Source of the DNA: Clarkia xantiana subsp. parviflora | Taxonomy: Eukaryota; Streptophyta; Magnoliopsida; Myrtales; Onagraceae | Direction of reading: 5' to 3' | Length of the DNA: 64,000 nt | Assembly: GCA_036873135.1 (NCBI GenBank) | Contig: JAPTYO010000001.1 | Span: forward strand, 43,052,774-43,116,773 | Shown: positions 11,933 through 23,396 of the stretch, in pieces | How the letters are laid out: each line of letters opens with the position of its first letter | Numbering within the stretch: position 1 is the stretch's first letter | Program-made: the position numbers and the translations under genes | Notes under the pieces: model-generated | What the model was told of the DNA's origin: nothing | What the model saw: only the letters and a program-made list of their open reading frames with translations | Database searches by the model: none

Positions 11933-13026
11933 GGTCCAAGCCTAGTGTTCTTTTTCCTCTCCATAGTAGTGGAAGCCTGTTGCCACTTGCCACGAATCGG
12001 GTCACCCATCGGTGACGATGTACACAGTAGTGCTGGCTGTGTAGTATCTTCTTCCTTCTTCTCGTTCAATTTTTTAAGTTTAGAAATTAGAATAGAATAG
12101 AATAATCATAACTCACCGGTGAGTCATTAATTATGAGATAAAGTGACATGAAAAAAAAAATGATGGCTATTTTAAAAAAAAAATTGATCATTCCCAATTC
12201 TCTCAATATAAGATGAAAGGCTGAATTTCTAAGCTATCTTATGATGATTTGAATATTCATTTTTTTAATTTAATAATCAATTACTTAATATATATATATA
12301 CACACTAATAATCAAATTGCTAGCTGATAGTTAATAAGTATGCTATCAATTTGTTCGACTTTCCAAACATTATTAGTGAACTGCTGCATTCTTGTTCATT
12401 AAATACTACATATGTGCTTGCTTGGCAAAAAAAAAGTACTACATATGTGAATAATCCCATTTAATTAGATAAAAATACTAAAAAACTAGTAATTTATACA
12501 AGTGTAAAATATGAGCCAACAAAATGTAGTGTAAATAATTTGTTTGAATGCGTATTTTATAATTAACTTTTATTTACCAAAATAATTAACCTTTTTAACT
12601 ATAAAAAAATGAGCTAATAATGCTAGCTCTAGCATTATCTCATAATGTTTGGGATTTAATGCTTACAATCCAAAGTTTTTCTCAATGAACAACTAACATA
12701 TATACTAAGCTGTTAAGATAGCTTGACCAATAGGCTAGTGTAATTAACAGGTCGGCTTAATTTATGCCTGACGAGATAAAATAATTAATCTTTTGAATAA
12801 ACACATATATAATAATAAAAAAAGATTAAATAAGAGAGAGTGGTGTTGAGGGAGAGAGATTGAGTATTACGTGTGATCAAAGCGAAAGCCCCCCACTCCC
12901 TCCCAAAAGTAGCGTCTTTCTCGACGATACGCTCCCCCCTTCCACTCCTGAGCTCTTCATGTGATCCAATTGTCGGTTGTTGGATGGGAATTTGTTGTCC
13001 GGGCGAAGCAGTGGACAAAGAAAAAG
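11933..13026. other. Intergenic DNA and 5' region of AIRP2
   Basis: AT-rich DNA with short A and AT runs and no gene. The last ~180 bases become C/T-rich (CCCCCACTCCCTCCC near 12889, then CTCCCCCCTTCC) and probably contain the promoter-proximal region and 5' UTR of the RING ligase gene whose ATG is at 13027. Confidence 0.45.
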
Positions 13027-16000
13027 ATGCTCAAATCGTTCAAAGACTCACTCAAAGCTCTCGAAGCTGATATCCAGTTCGCCAATACTCTGTAACTACT
13101 TAACAACTTCTTCCTCTCAATACACTGCTATTGTTCTTCATCGTTCTGGAATTTCCAACCCGAAAAATTGTTCCTTTCTTGATTTTTCTGGGAAACAGTT
13201 CTAAAAGTGGGTTTATATGAGTTTGTTTCTGTTAATAATGTACTTGCAGATCCTCCTAGGGTTGAAATTAGCTGATTTAGAAGAGAATCTTTGCAAATTA
13301 TTGTAATCTTGCTAAAAATCATTGGAGTTTTGTTGGTTAAAGCAAACCACTAGTGTAGTGACCAAAGTAGGTAGCTTTATTGGGTCTGTCAATAGAAATT
13401 TAAGCATGTGTTTGTCTAAAGTAGCTGATATCTAAAGTTTCAGTCTGCTATTTGAAATTTAAAGGAGTTTGACATGTGTTTATCTAATGTTTGTCTAATT
13501 GGAGTTTGACATGTTTAAACAAATCTCTGTTTGGTTGCCTTTCAAGCTGAATTGAAGGGCACATTACATGTTGAATTTATTTTAATTTCATAATCAACTC
13601 ATGAACCGAGGAATTATTGTTGTCAGTTTAGAATTTTGATTAAGAACCTTAAAAAATCTCAAGTATGAGTCATGTTGCTAATAGCTGTTTTAATATAAAA
13701 TGTTGATATTCGGTGTACCAATTACCATATTGGTTTTTTTTTTTTTCCCCTTAAAATTGACAATACAAAAGACATGTTTTTTACTTATAAAATAAGTCTA
13801 AACCATGAGCAAAAAATCCGATACTTTGAAAAAATAGAAAACAACACGTTTTTGTTGCTTAAAACTCAATATAAATGCCAAAATCAGTCGTAAAAGTGAA
13901 AAACAACAAATCTGATAGTTGAAACACAAAATCTCAACATTTTAAATTTAGGACATAACAACATGGCCTATAGTTGAGACTGTCTTTTAGGTTTTTAACC
14001 CTTAAAATACTAGTCAGGGACTGAGGTTTGTCTTTCTTATAATTCATGAATCCTATCATCATCATCATGACAAAAACAATAATTTGATGTGCTGCTTCAT
14101 TTAAAATTGCAGTATGGCAATTATATTTGACTTGTAATGTTCTTTTTTCTCTTGAAACTCTAGTGCTTCTGATTATCCACAAGCATATGATGGGGCATGC
14201 CTGCAAATGCGGTTGTCCTACAGTCCTGCTGCTCATTTTCTGCTATTTCTTGTCCAGTGGACCGATTATCGTCTTGCTGGAACCTTAGGATTGCTTAGAA
14301 TTCTCATCTACAAAGTATGCCACTGCTAAATTATATTTTTTTAATTTTAATAATTCTCATAAACTTGTTGAATTTATATGTTCATATCAAAGATGTGCAC
14401 TTTTTAATTACAGGCATATATAGATGGCAAAACAACCATGTCCATCCATGAAAGGAAAGCTACCATCAAAGAATTCTATGGTGAGTTATGTGGTTTATAG
14501 TTATTATCACATTGTTTACAAATAGTTATGAGATTTTATTTAGGATTAAGAACCTAAAAACCGTCAAAACTATAGACTATGTTGTTAATCGCTTTCTCAT
14601 ATCTAAATTGTTTGTATTCGGTGTCACCCAACTATCAGATTGGTTGATTTCAACTTTTTTCTCCTAAAATTTACTGAACAAAAACATGTTTTTTATAGAT
14701 CAAATAAGTCTAAACTAGAAAGAGGCCGTGTTTAGATAATTGGGTTCTTGATCCCCGCCCTCTCTTTGTTCTTTAATTCGTTAGGATATTTCATGTAATC
14801 CACCTTGAACTATTTGTTATTTCGTTGAATAAATTATGTAGTTGGTTAGAAAAAGGGTTAAAGGTCCTTTTGGTACCACATGTTTGCAAAAATTACACTG
14901 TTCATACCACTAGTATTTTTTCGTACCGAATTGGTACCATATGTTTCCAAACCTTACTATTTTGGTACCTCCGTTAGGGTTCTGTCAAAAACAGCCGTTA
15001 AATGACATGTGCCATGCACGTGACCAGCCCAAAACTTTCAATTTTGTTACAATTTAGTCCATCTAATACATCCCTAACTTTTATTTTGTTCAATTTAGTC
15101 CTAAAACTTTAAAACCAAACCATTTTCCCAAATTGACCTAGCCGGACTTAGCCTAGGGCTAGGTCCGACCCTGGGTCATGGTCGCCGGACCCAGGCGACC
15201 CCGACCCAGGGTCGGACCTAGCCCTAGGCTAGGTCCGGCTAGGTCAATTGGGACCTACACCCAATTTGGGGCTAGGTCAATTTGGGGAAATGGTTTGATT
15301 TTGAAGTTTTAGGACTAAATTGAACAAAATAAAAGTTAGGGATGTATTAGATGGACTAAATTGTAACAAAATTGAAAGTTTTGGACTGGTCACGTGCATG
15401 GCACATGCCATTTAACGGCTGTTTTTGACAGAACCCTAACGGAGGTACCAAAACAGTAAGGTTTGGAAACATATGGTACCAATTCGGTACGAAAAAATAC
15501 TAGTGGTATGAACAGTGTAATTTTTGCAAACATGTGGTACCAAAAGGACCTTTAACCTAGGGCTGGCAATTCGTGCGGGTCGTGCGTGTTCGTGTCGTGC
15601 TAGCTTCGTGTCGTGTTCTGGGGGTCAGCCCAAACCCAGCCCAACCCGACCCAACATGAAAAATCAGCATGAAAAATCTAGAATAAATTGAATAAAAAAT
15701 CAAATATAAAAATTTTTAAACTAAAATTTTAAAATTATCGTGCTATATCGTGCTATCGTGTCGTGCCGTGTCATCAATATCAAACCCAAACCCGTAATTT
15801 TCGTGTCGTGTTCGTGTCGGCCCATCGTGTCAGGCCCAAATTGCCAGCCCTACGTTTAACCCTTAGAAAAATAAGTCTAAATCATGAGCAACACATCTGA
15901 TACTTCGAAAATTTGGAAAACATGTTTTTATTGTTTAAACGCCAATTTTAACATCAAAGTCAGTCGAAAAAAGTGGAAAGCAACAAATCTGATAGTTGAG

Positions 16001-18891
16001 ACACCGAATATGAAATATTTTAACTATGAAACAACGATTAGCAACATGACCATTAGTTGGTATTGATTTTTAGGTTATTAACCTTTCATTTATCATCAAG
16101 TAGGTATTATATTCCCTTCCCTGCTGCAACTTCATCGGGGAATATCGGATGTTGAAGAAAGAAAGCAGAGAGAGCTGTGTGCGAAGAAGTACAAAAAGGG
16201 AGACGAGCAGGACAAGGGAAAGCTCTCGGAAATCGATGTTGAACGAGAGGAGGAATGTGGTATTTGTATGGAAATCAGCACCAGAATTGTGCTCCCAAAT
16301 TGCAGCCATTGTCTCTGCATGAGGTGCTACCGCGAATGGTAAGCACGAAAGGTTACATTTTTAGTTAGATTCTTAACTATTAAGATGCTATTTCAACTGC
16401 AATTACATTTAGCTGGGTAGCGCAAGTGAGTTCCACAGCAGGATGAAGCCAGAAATAAAATTTTAATGTGGAATCAAGTATGGTCATAAATTTAAGGGAT
16501 TAAATGGTCTTTTGTGCTATATGTTTGACTAATGTTGGCTTTTTGTGACATATAATTTTTTTTAGGCTTTTGGTGCCATATGTTTGCATTTTGTGCATCC
16601 GTTAGTCAACCGTTAAGTTTGACCGTTAAATAGTTTTATTTTGTTCAATTTAGTTCTCCAATTTATATTTTTAACTTTTAATTTTTACAATTTAGCCCTC
16701 AAAGTTTAGAAATCGGACCTAGGTCGAAACTGACTGAGCCAGGGTCCGACCCACGGCTGGGTCAATTTGACCCATGGGTCCAATTTGACCCCGGCCGGGT
16801 CAATTTGACCCAATCGGACCCTTGGGTCAAATTGACCCAGCCAGGGTCCGTCCCACGGCTGGGTTCAACCCTGGTTAGGGTTGCCCGGGTCAGGTGACCC
16901 TAGCCAGGGTCAGACCCTGGCTGGGTCAATTTGACCAAGGGTCCGATTGAAACCCCAATCATACCATTGGGTCAAATTGAACCATATAGGGTCCAACCCA
17001 CGGCTGGGTCTGACCCTGGCTCGGTCAATTTCAACCTAGGTCCGATTTTTAAATTTTGAGGACTAAATTGTAAAAATAAAAAGTTAGAAATATAAATTGG
17101 AAAACTAAATTGATCAAAATAAAAGTAAATAACAGTCAAACTTAACTGTTGACTAACAGATGCACCAAAATCCTACAAAATGCAAACATATGACACCAAA
17201 ACTTACAAAAAAAACATATGACAGCAAAACCAACATTGGCCAAACATATGGCACCCAAAGACCCTTTAACCCTAAATTTAAGTACTAAGAACCTAAACAC
17301 AGTCTCAACTTTAGGTCATGTTATTAATTGTTGTTCTGGATTTACAATGTATATATTATGTGTCCCAACTATCTGATTGGTTACTTTTCAATTTTTTCGA
17401 CTGATTTTGGCGTTTAAGGGAAAAAAAACATGTTTTCTACATTTTTTAAAGTATCAGATTTGTTGCTCATGGCTTATGCTTATTTAATACTTAAAAAATA
17501 TGTTTTTTCCTTCAATATAAGAGAAATAAATGGAAATCAACCAATCTGATAGTTGGGACACCGAATATCAATATTTAAACTTGTGACAGTGTTTGTAAGT
17601 TCTTAGAGCATCCACAATGGTATTACGTAAAGATTACGTAAACGTGGGTCCTACATGTTTATTTAAGTAAAGCAACAAAAACTATCTACAGTGGTTTTAC
17701 ATAGCATTCCTTAAAGATGGGACCCACCGTAAATTTATGTTTTTACATAAAGCATTCCTTAAATTTAAGTAATGCACTATGTATTACGTAACCAATTTTT
17801 TATTATAAATTAATTCATTTTATAATTAATGTTAATATCTTATTGGTGGTTGTTGAAAAATTTAATAATAAAATATATTTAAGGAATATGTTTAAGTAAT
17901 ACGATTGCAGAGAAAATATTTTTTACGTGTGTCTTAAATTTACGTATTACTTAAAGTGTACATAAATGTCTACGTGGCAACTTTAAAAACTACAATTTAT
18001 GTAAAACCATTGTGGATGCTCTTACCCCTAAATTTAAAGACATTTTCAATGTTTCAAAAGCATAAGGATTGTGAGAGTAAATTTTGCTTAGAAGCTTTGG
18101 TTAATTAGTAAATTGCTACATGAACATTGAGGTTTGAACCATTTACGAGCTGAGCTCTTTTATTCTACACAAAATTTCCACCTTAACTTATACGAAGTTG
18201 TAAAAGCTAGCTCCCATATAAGTTGCGGTTAAATGATGACTGAACTTTATGTTCATTGCGAAACTTGCTAGCTGAACTTTTGAGAAATTTGAAATTTGTT
18301 AGTTGAACTTTGCAAAAATTTGCAATTTACTAGGAAAACTTCAGAATATTTGCAATTTAATAGCCAAACTCTTATGACACATGATGAACAAATGCATATA
18401 TCCGTTTCTATTTAACAGATTAGACGGAGCTAACAAATTGCAATTCACATACCCCCAAAGTTCAGCTAGCAAGTAGTCGGTAATCAACCGTAGAAACTTT
18501 GGCACACAAAATTCTTCATAACCTCTCAAACTGTTTAACCTTTACAGTATCAAATCTGGGTAGCTGGCAAAATGTGAAATTTGTTTCCAAAAGCTATAGC
18601 TTTTTGTCAGTAGGAATCATCCAGCTTCTAAAGGTTGAAGCTTTGGATTGCTGATTAATATTCTTAACTGATGCGAACAGGAGAGGCCGGTCTCAATCTT
18701 GCCCGTTTTGCCGGGACAGCCTGAAAAGGGTAAACTCCGGCGACCTGTGGATATACACAACAAATGGCGAAGTTGCAGACTTGCCTTCTATCGCCCGGGA
18801 CAACATGAAGAGACTCGTCGTGTATATTCAGAAGCTTCCCCTCGCCGTGCCCGAACCTGTATATGTTTCTCAAGGGTTGGTTTGCTTGTAG
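13027..18891 (+). CDS. AIRP2: AIRP2-type RING-HC E3 ubiquitin ligase
   Basis: Five exons: 13027-13091, 14164-14314, 14414-14480, 16104-16338 and 18681-18891. The product is 242 aa, the length I recall for Arabidopsis AIRP2 (At5g01520), which ubiquitinates targets in ABA and drought signalling. It starts MLKSFKDSLKALEADIQFAN, the conserved family N-terminus. The C-terminal RING is C3HC4: C146, C149, C161, H163, C166, C169, C180 and C183. After it comes the conserved RVNSGDLWIY tail. The last dozen residues (VYVSQGLVCL) look divergent. All introns are GT-AG. Introns 1, 3 and 4 (1.07, 1.62 and 2.34 kb) are mostly transposon sequence, while intron 2 is 99 bp. One element ends only 20 bases before the exon 4 acceptor. 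This makes the gene about 5.9 kb for 729 coding bases. Confidence 0.93.
13638..14001. mobile_element. IR-1 inverted-repeat MITE in AIRP2 intron 1
   Basis: The left end GATTAAGAACCTTAAAAAAT is mirrored at the right by GACTGTCTTTTAGG...TTAACCC. Internally it has the family landmarks: TGTTGATATTCGGTGT, a central AACATGTTTT/CAACACGTTTT pair, and the reversed copy of the left arm. No clear 9-bp duplication remains. It is one of about ten IR-1 copies in this window. Confidence 0.7.
14715..14854 (+). mobile_element. Probable 5'-truncated LINE/SINE insertion
   Basis: A ~140-bp non-coding segment ends in TTAGAAAAA. It is bracketed by AAATAAGTCTAAA at 14702-14714 and again at 15869-15881, a perfect 13-bp direct repeat that belongs to the host IR-1 element. 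A long target duplication plus a 3' A-tail suits target-primed reverse transcription. Its tail was then hit by the foldback element. The LINE identity is inferred from structure only. Confidence 0.5.
14855..15862. mobile_element. Mutator-like foldback element with ~340-bp arms
   Basis: It begins GGGTTAAAGGTCC and ends CCTTTAAC...CC. It is flanked by a perfect 9-bp duplication, TTAGAAAAA (14846-14854 and 15863-15871). The two arms are near-identical inverted copies of about 340 bp meeting in a GC-rich centre around 15180-15240, so a transcript would fold into a long hairpin. There is no coding frame. A hAT-type MITE (15557-15852) sits at its right terminus. The 9-bp duplication and long terminal repeats indicate the MULE superfamily. 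Confidence 0.85.
15557..15852. mobile_element. hAT-type MITE at the terminus of the foldback element
   Basis: It starts (C)TAGGGCTGGCAATT and ends AATTGCCAGCCCTA. The flanking 8-mers CCTTTAAC and CGTTTAAC match at 7 of 8 positions, the duplication length of hAT elements. The subterminal region is rich in TCGTGTCGTG repeats. It is the innermost layer of the intron 3 nest. Confidence 0.8.
16496..17272. mobile_element. Mutator-like foldback element in AIRP2 intron 4
   Basis: It begins GGGATTAAATGGTC and ends GACCCTTTAACCC. It is flanked by a perfect 9-bp duplication, TAAATTTAA (16487-16495 and 17273-17281). The arms are long inverted repeats carrying CCGTTAGTCAACCGTTAAG-type sequence, with a GC-rich centre of GGGTCAATTTGACCC repeats. 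It is the same family as the foldback host at 23397-30031. Confidence 0.85.
17282..18028. mobile_element. IR-1 MITE in AIRP2 intron 4, interrupted by a Tourist MITE
   Basis: Left arm GTACTAAGAACCTAAACACA and right end GTTCTTACCCC. The same 9-mer TAAATTTAA stands on both sides (17273-17281 and 18029-18037), and the left copy is shared with the preceding element. Internal IR-1 landmarks are present, including GATAGTTGGGACACCGAATA. A PIF-type MITE lies in the right end. Confidence 0.75.
17606..18021. mobile_element. Tourist-like (PIF/Harbinger) MITE
   Basis: Termini GAGCATCCACAATGG and CCATTGTGGATGCTC are perfect inverted repeats. TTA flanks both sides (17603-17605 and 18022-18024). The interior has TTACGTAA and TTTAAGTAA motifs and no coding sequence. 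Confidence 0.85.
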
Positions 18892-20064
18892 ATAAAGTCT
18901 GGCTGTTAGATCAACCTGCCATTGTGTATATACAATACAATACATTGTTGGTTCTTTGCTGGTGTAAATACATGTATGGTTTTAGTAGGGAAATGTAAAT
19001 GTGCAGTGTTCCAAATGTTATTGGATTTAACTAATGGTGTATTTAGACCTCAACATTCATTCATGTGATTCAGGTTACCAGTGGGTTGGGATAAGCATTA
19101 AATGGCTCGGTACTATACTTGACCAGTTTGGGCTCGCTTTAAGTTCAAAATTTATCCATTTATAAATCATAAATAGTGTAGCATAGCTCGAGTTTGAACT
19201 CAACTATAGCGTGTGAACTCCAATCGGACCTAGGTCCCAATTAACCTATCTTGGGTCTAACAGAGGACTAGGTTTGACCATGATTTGGGTCGGCTAAGTC
19301 AAATGATCCTAACCATAGTTGAATCTAACCTTAGCTTGCTTGGGTTAGGTCATTCGAGCCACGGGTTCGATTTGAACAAGTTTATGACCTAAAATATACT
19401 AAAAGAAAGTTGCGAATATAAATTGGGAGACCAAAATGAAAAAAAAAATAAAAATTGGCCTAATCACGTGGGTATTCAACAACTAAAATTAACAGTTGAC
19501 TAACGGATACACCAAAAGATAACAAGTTTCAAATGTTATGATCAAAGTATGCATAAAGCTAATCACGTGGGTATTCAACAACTAAAATTAACTGTTGACT
19601 AACGGATACACCAAAAGATAACAAGTTTTAAATGTTATTATCAAAGTATATAGAAAAATGAACACGTGACAAAAAACAAAATTAGTTAAACATGTTGTAT
19701 CAAATCGCATAAGCTCAAACTCGGCTTGAACAATGTTTTTAGTAGAAAATAAGATTTAAATAAACTCGCAAATTGAGTATAAATGAATTCATTCATATTA
19801 AACTCGATACCAGAAAAAATTCAACACAACTCAAAATTTAGTAAGAGTCGAATTCGAATCGGTTAAAACTAGCTTTTAAGAATGTTCAATGTGTAACAAT
19901 CCGAAATACAAATTCCACAAAGCCCAAGCCCACCAGGTAGAAGAGGCACTATCTTTCCGGCAGCAGAACACGGGAACGCCACCGCAGCGTCCCCCCTACC
20001 ATCGCCGCAACAGGCCGCCGCCGCGGCTGACGTAGCTTCCCCCTTCTACTGATAAAGCGCAACT
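18892..20064. other. Intergenic DNA between AIRP2 and the protease gene
   Basis: The start is the probable AIRP2 3' UTR. About 19200-19400 resembles the GACCTAGG-rich centre of a decayed foldback element. A 99-bp tandem duplication follows (listed). Around 19700-19880 are AACTCG/CTCGAT motifs like those of the hAT MITEs near 52769 and 57015. The final ~130 bases are GC-rich and probably hold the 5' UTR of the next gene. Confidence 0.5.
19462..19659 (+). repeat. 99-bp direct tandem duplication
   Basis: The unit beginning AATCACGTGGGTATTCAACA occurs at 19462 and again at 19561 with only a few differences. It contains the foldback-arm motif GTTGACTAACGGATACACC, so it is a duplicated piece of a decayed Mutator-like arm. 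Confidence 0.85.
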
Positions 20065-22209
20065 ATGAGTAGCCTGCTCTGGAGCACCGCAAAGAAGGCT
20101 TTCACTGTCGGGTTGGTGACACTTACCGTTTCTGATCGATACGCCAGTGTCGTACCGGTTCGAGGCTCGTCTATGTCTCCTTCGCTGAATCCCAGAAGCG
20201 ATGATTCTAGTTGGCAATCATTCTCTGGTAAATTTCCATGCGAAATTTAAGAGAAAATGATAAAAAATTCAAGTTTGATGGTGCATTGATGGTGTTCTTT
20301 GAATTGCAGATGACTATGTCTTGGTGGAGAAATTCTGCCTCGAGAAGTACAAATTTTCAAATGGAGATGTCATAATATTTACGTAAGCTTCTTGTTATTC
20401 AACTTTGATGCAGACGAATCGTATCTACTTGAGGCAGTACATTTCGTTTGATCTCTCTGTGGTAGACTAGACAGTAGAGGTGTGCTGTTTATGTTGTGTT
20501 ATGCAGATGTGAAGCTCATGAAATTCAAGAACTTCAATTAGTATGCATTTTTACTTGCTTTTTTTGGTAAATGTGGCAAGAGTTGGTTTGTAATTTTGTT
20601 TATCCAATCGACAATAGACAAGCTAGAACTCAACATGAAAGTATCGTGTTTGATATATGATTCTATGAAACTGCTTCATATTGAAAACATCTCTAGCCAA
20701 GTTTAGATTTTGTTTAGGTACTTTAATCAATCCTGTTGCTGGTGCTTAACTGTGGAAAGTAAAATCTAGACTTTTTTATCCATAGAAATTGGTTCTCTCC
20801 ATGTTCTTCATTTTGAAAGGTTAGTTTCTTAAGATTTATTTCACTAGTAGAGCGTTGTTGTTTTGTTATTGCTGTCAAAATCAATTCTTTTGCATGTTTA
20901 TTAGATTCTTAATAAAAGCTTTTTGAGTTTTCGTACTTATATTCAATATACATTGGATTAAAAAATTATGGAAGAAATGAATTTCTGTTTTCAAAAGCCC
21001 CTTCGGTCTTATATGAGTAGAAAGAGCATACATTTCTGGCTATTAAAAAAAGAGAAAAAGAATGAATATAGCCTTGTCACATATATATGCACACATCCTT
21101 ATTTCTTTGATTATCTAGTGTTTGTAGGAAAAATCAGATCTCTACGAGCTATTATGTATTGTGGTATATGAAGATTTACTTTATGCATTTGGTTTGACGA
21201 AATTAATCCAACGTGATTACCAAAAAGATGAGAACAATAATAATAAATAAATAAAAAAACCGTTATATAGCCCATTTTCAGTATTATGGATCTCCTGGGA
21301 ATTTGCAGTTTTTTCCTGACCAAGCAAAAACTGATTGATCCACTCCTGTTCTTTTTTATACTGGGATTTTTCTTCAAGGTAATGTATTTCTGAGTGTTTG
21401 GTGAAGCATATTCTCAGTGCTTACTTGATGGAACTCTATTATGCAGCTCACCTGTTAATCACAAGGAGAAGAACATAAAGCGAATTACTGGATTACCAGG
21501 AGACTGGGTCGGACTTGCCCACATGAACGACGTGTTGAAAGTTCCGGAAGGACATTGCTGGGTTGAGGGAGATAACATTGTTTCTAGCATGGATTCAAGA
21601 TACTTTGGCCCGGTAAGATTGGAAAATAACATGTCTTTATTGCTTAAAACGTCAATTTTAACGGCAAAATCAGTAAAAAAAAAGTGGAAATCAATCTATA
21701 TGATAGCTGGGACACTGATTATCAACATTTTAAATTTGAGACAACGATTAACAACATGGCCTATAGTATGGACTGTTTTAGGTTCTTAACCATTCTCTTT
21801 ACATCAAAATGAAATTGCTATACTTAATCAGACCGAGACATCATCTTATGAAATTTTTATGACTGTACTGCTGAATGATATTAGAAAACTGCTACATGAC
21901 TTTGTTGTGTTCATGCCTCGATTCTTTTCAATAATTGAATTTATTTGGATTTGAAAGAAGTTTCCATTTTGGCCCGAGTATATGTGAAAGATGAAATTTG
22001 TGCAGTTTGTAGTAGCTATAGAAATGATACCAAATTCAGTTCTCTCTTACATTCTAGTTCGAGTGTTCCATCTTACCTTGATAAGTTGCTGGTTTTGGCA
22101 GATCCCTTTGGGTTTGATCAAGGGAAGAGCGACACACGTTGTATGGCCACCTTGGAGAATGGGTCGCATTGAGAGATCGACTCCTCAAACTATTCTATCT
22201 TCATCTTAA
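20065..22209 (+). CDS. IMP2: Mitochondrial inner membrane protease subunit 2 (S26 signal peptidase family)
   Basis: Four exons: 20065-20227, 20310-20382, 21447-21612 and 22102-22209. The product is 169 aa. The N-terminus has a hydrophobic stretch (~12-22) suited to a membrane anchor. The catalytic serine is S36 in RGSSMSPS and the general-base lysine is K90 in NIKRITGLPGD. The S26 signature WVEGDN...SMDSRYFGP follows at about 117-134. IMP2 processes presequences of proteins sorted to the mitochondrial intermembrane space, normally as a dimer with IMP1. The Arabidopsis counterpart is At3g08980 (from memory). Intron 2 is about 1.06 kb. Intron 3 starts almost directly with a truncated IR-1 transposon copy. 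Introns are GT-AG and the joined frame is uninterrupted. Confidence 0.92.
21618..21793. mobile_element. Truncated IR-1 MITE at the start of IMP2 intron 3
   Basis: Only the right half of the family remains, from GAAAATAACATGTC through GATAGCTGGGACACTGATTA to GTTTTAGGTTCTTAACC. It begins within about ten bases of the splice donor at 21613. Confidence 0.7.
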
Positions 22210-22476
22210 TTGAGCATTTACAGTGACAGCACCAGAATCGCTTGCAGACACAAAAGAATGTAATAATCTATCTCACTGTTTTTAGTGGTTTAGATTGGTT
22301 TTACTCTGTTGTCATTGGATATATGTTGTTTGAGGATCAGAGAAAACTCTGCAATACCCTAATAGATTTTGGTTACTTGATAAGCATGTCAAATTTCCCT
22401 CTTTTATCATCACCAACAAAATTCGGAGAAGACAATGTAAAGTTACTCCAAAAAACCATACATGGCTTAGTGTTTG

Positions 22477-22482
22477 AAAAAA
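22477..22482 (-). terminator. RNA polymerase III terminator of tRNA-Ser
   Basis: Six A residues on the plus strand read as TTTTTT directly after the 3' end of the minus-strand tRNA gene, the usual Pol III stop signal. Confidence 0.85.
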
Positions 22483-22483
22483 G

Positions 22484-22565
22484 CGTGGACGGCAGGATTC
22501 GAACCTGCGCGGGCAGAGCCCACATGATTTCTAGTCATGCCCGATAACCACTCCGGCACGTCCAC
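22484..22565 (-). tRNA. tRNA-Ser (anticodon AGA)
   Basis: Read on the minus strand, the acceptor stem GTGGACG pairs with CGTCCAC and G is the discriminator base. The anticodon arm is CATGA-CTAGAAA-TCATG with anticodon AGA (decodes UCU and, as inosine, other UCN). A long variable arm (GTGGGCTCTGCCCGC) marks it as a type II serine tRNA, and the T-arm is GCAGGTTCGAATCCTGC. It is 82 nt, without intron or encoded CCA. The B box GGTTCGAATCC is intact. Confidence 0.97.
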
Positions 22566-23396
22566 TTGATGTCATCTGTTCAGCTCTAAGCTAAACAACA
22601 TTGTTTTTCGGTTTTTCTTTTTCCTTGTTATTGTATTATGATTATTATTTTTTGTTAATAAACATTTTATAAATCTAAATAGTTTACCGAATTTTAACTT
22701 TTTAAAATTTGCTTCTTAAACTTCTAATTACAAGTAATTGCTACTTTTTTTTTTAATAATATTAATAAAATTGGACCGAAAATAAGTGTCCGTAAATCAC
22801 ATGAGATCTTTTGATATGTATCGATTATGGATTCACCAAGAAATAAAATGATCTCTCAATCATACATCATCAAGTTCTACATTTTAATTGAGTGTCCAAT
22901 TAAAAGTTTAGATAACCAATTTTAATAAATTAAATTATGAGTTGCAATTTGTAATTAGGTTAAAGTTCCTTTAACTCTATTATTTTTCTTTTGGAATATA
23001 CATTATATATATATATATATATATATATAAGAAAAGGGGTTAACAACCTAGTTAGTGTCCATTTTACCTTATGTTGATTTTTGGTGTCTCGGAATCAAAT
23101 CATTGCTTTTGGGTATTTCTAGTTAAATTTTGTCACTTTTTAATGTTGCGGTGTGATTACCTTAGAGAAGTTAATCCCCACACCGACTATCAAATTCAAG
23201 CTCTCATACACGCTTTCTTCTCGTCACCGTGCTGGGACCGTCACCTAATAGGCAAAGTGGACAATGAATTATTATGAATGAGTTGATGGTTTGAAACACG
23301 CCGAGACACTCAAAATAAAATTTGGATCACCCAAAAGTAACATTCTTTTTTCTGAAACACCAAAATCAACACTTATTTACTTAATCCTAAAAAAAA
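22566..23396. other. AT-rich intergenic DNA
   Basis: Holds an (AT)n microsatellite at about 22999-23030. After it is a GGGGTTAACAACC-type sequence (from ~23036) that resembles the end of a decayed GGGTTAA-family inverted-repeat element. No gene seen. Confidence 0.5.

Larger units (their letters stand above)
14543..16083. mobile_element. IR-1 MITE in AIRP2 intron 3, split by nested insertions
   Basis: The left half starts GGATTAAGAACCTAAAAACC. The right half ends TTTTTAGGTTATTAACC. The flanking 9-mers TTTTATTTA (14534-14542) and TTTCATTTA (16084-16092) agree at 8 of 9 positions and look like a Mutator-type target duplication. The two halves are separated by a LINE-like fragment, a Mutator-like foldback element and a hAT MITE. 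The element's right edge lies 20 bases before the exon 4 boundary. Confidence 0.75.

Noticed and set aside
12785..13018. Minus-strand frame of 77 codons in front of AIRP2
   Set aside because: It lies in the 5' leader of AIRP2 and has no similarity that I recognise.
22242..22547. 101-codon frame between IMP2 and the tRNA
   Set aside because: Its C-terminal part (RIRTCAGRAHMISSHAR) is simply the translated complement of the tRNA-Ser gene.
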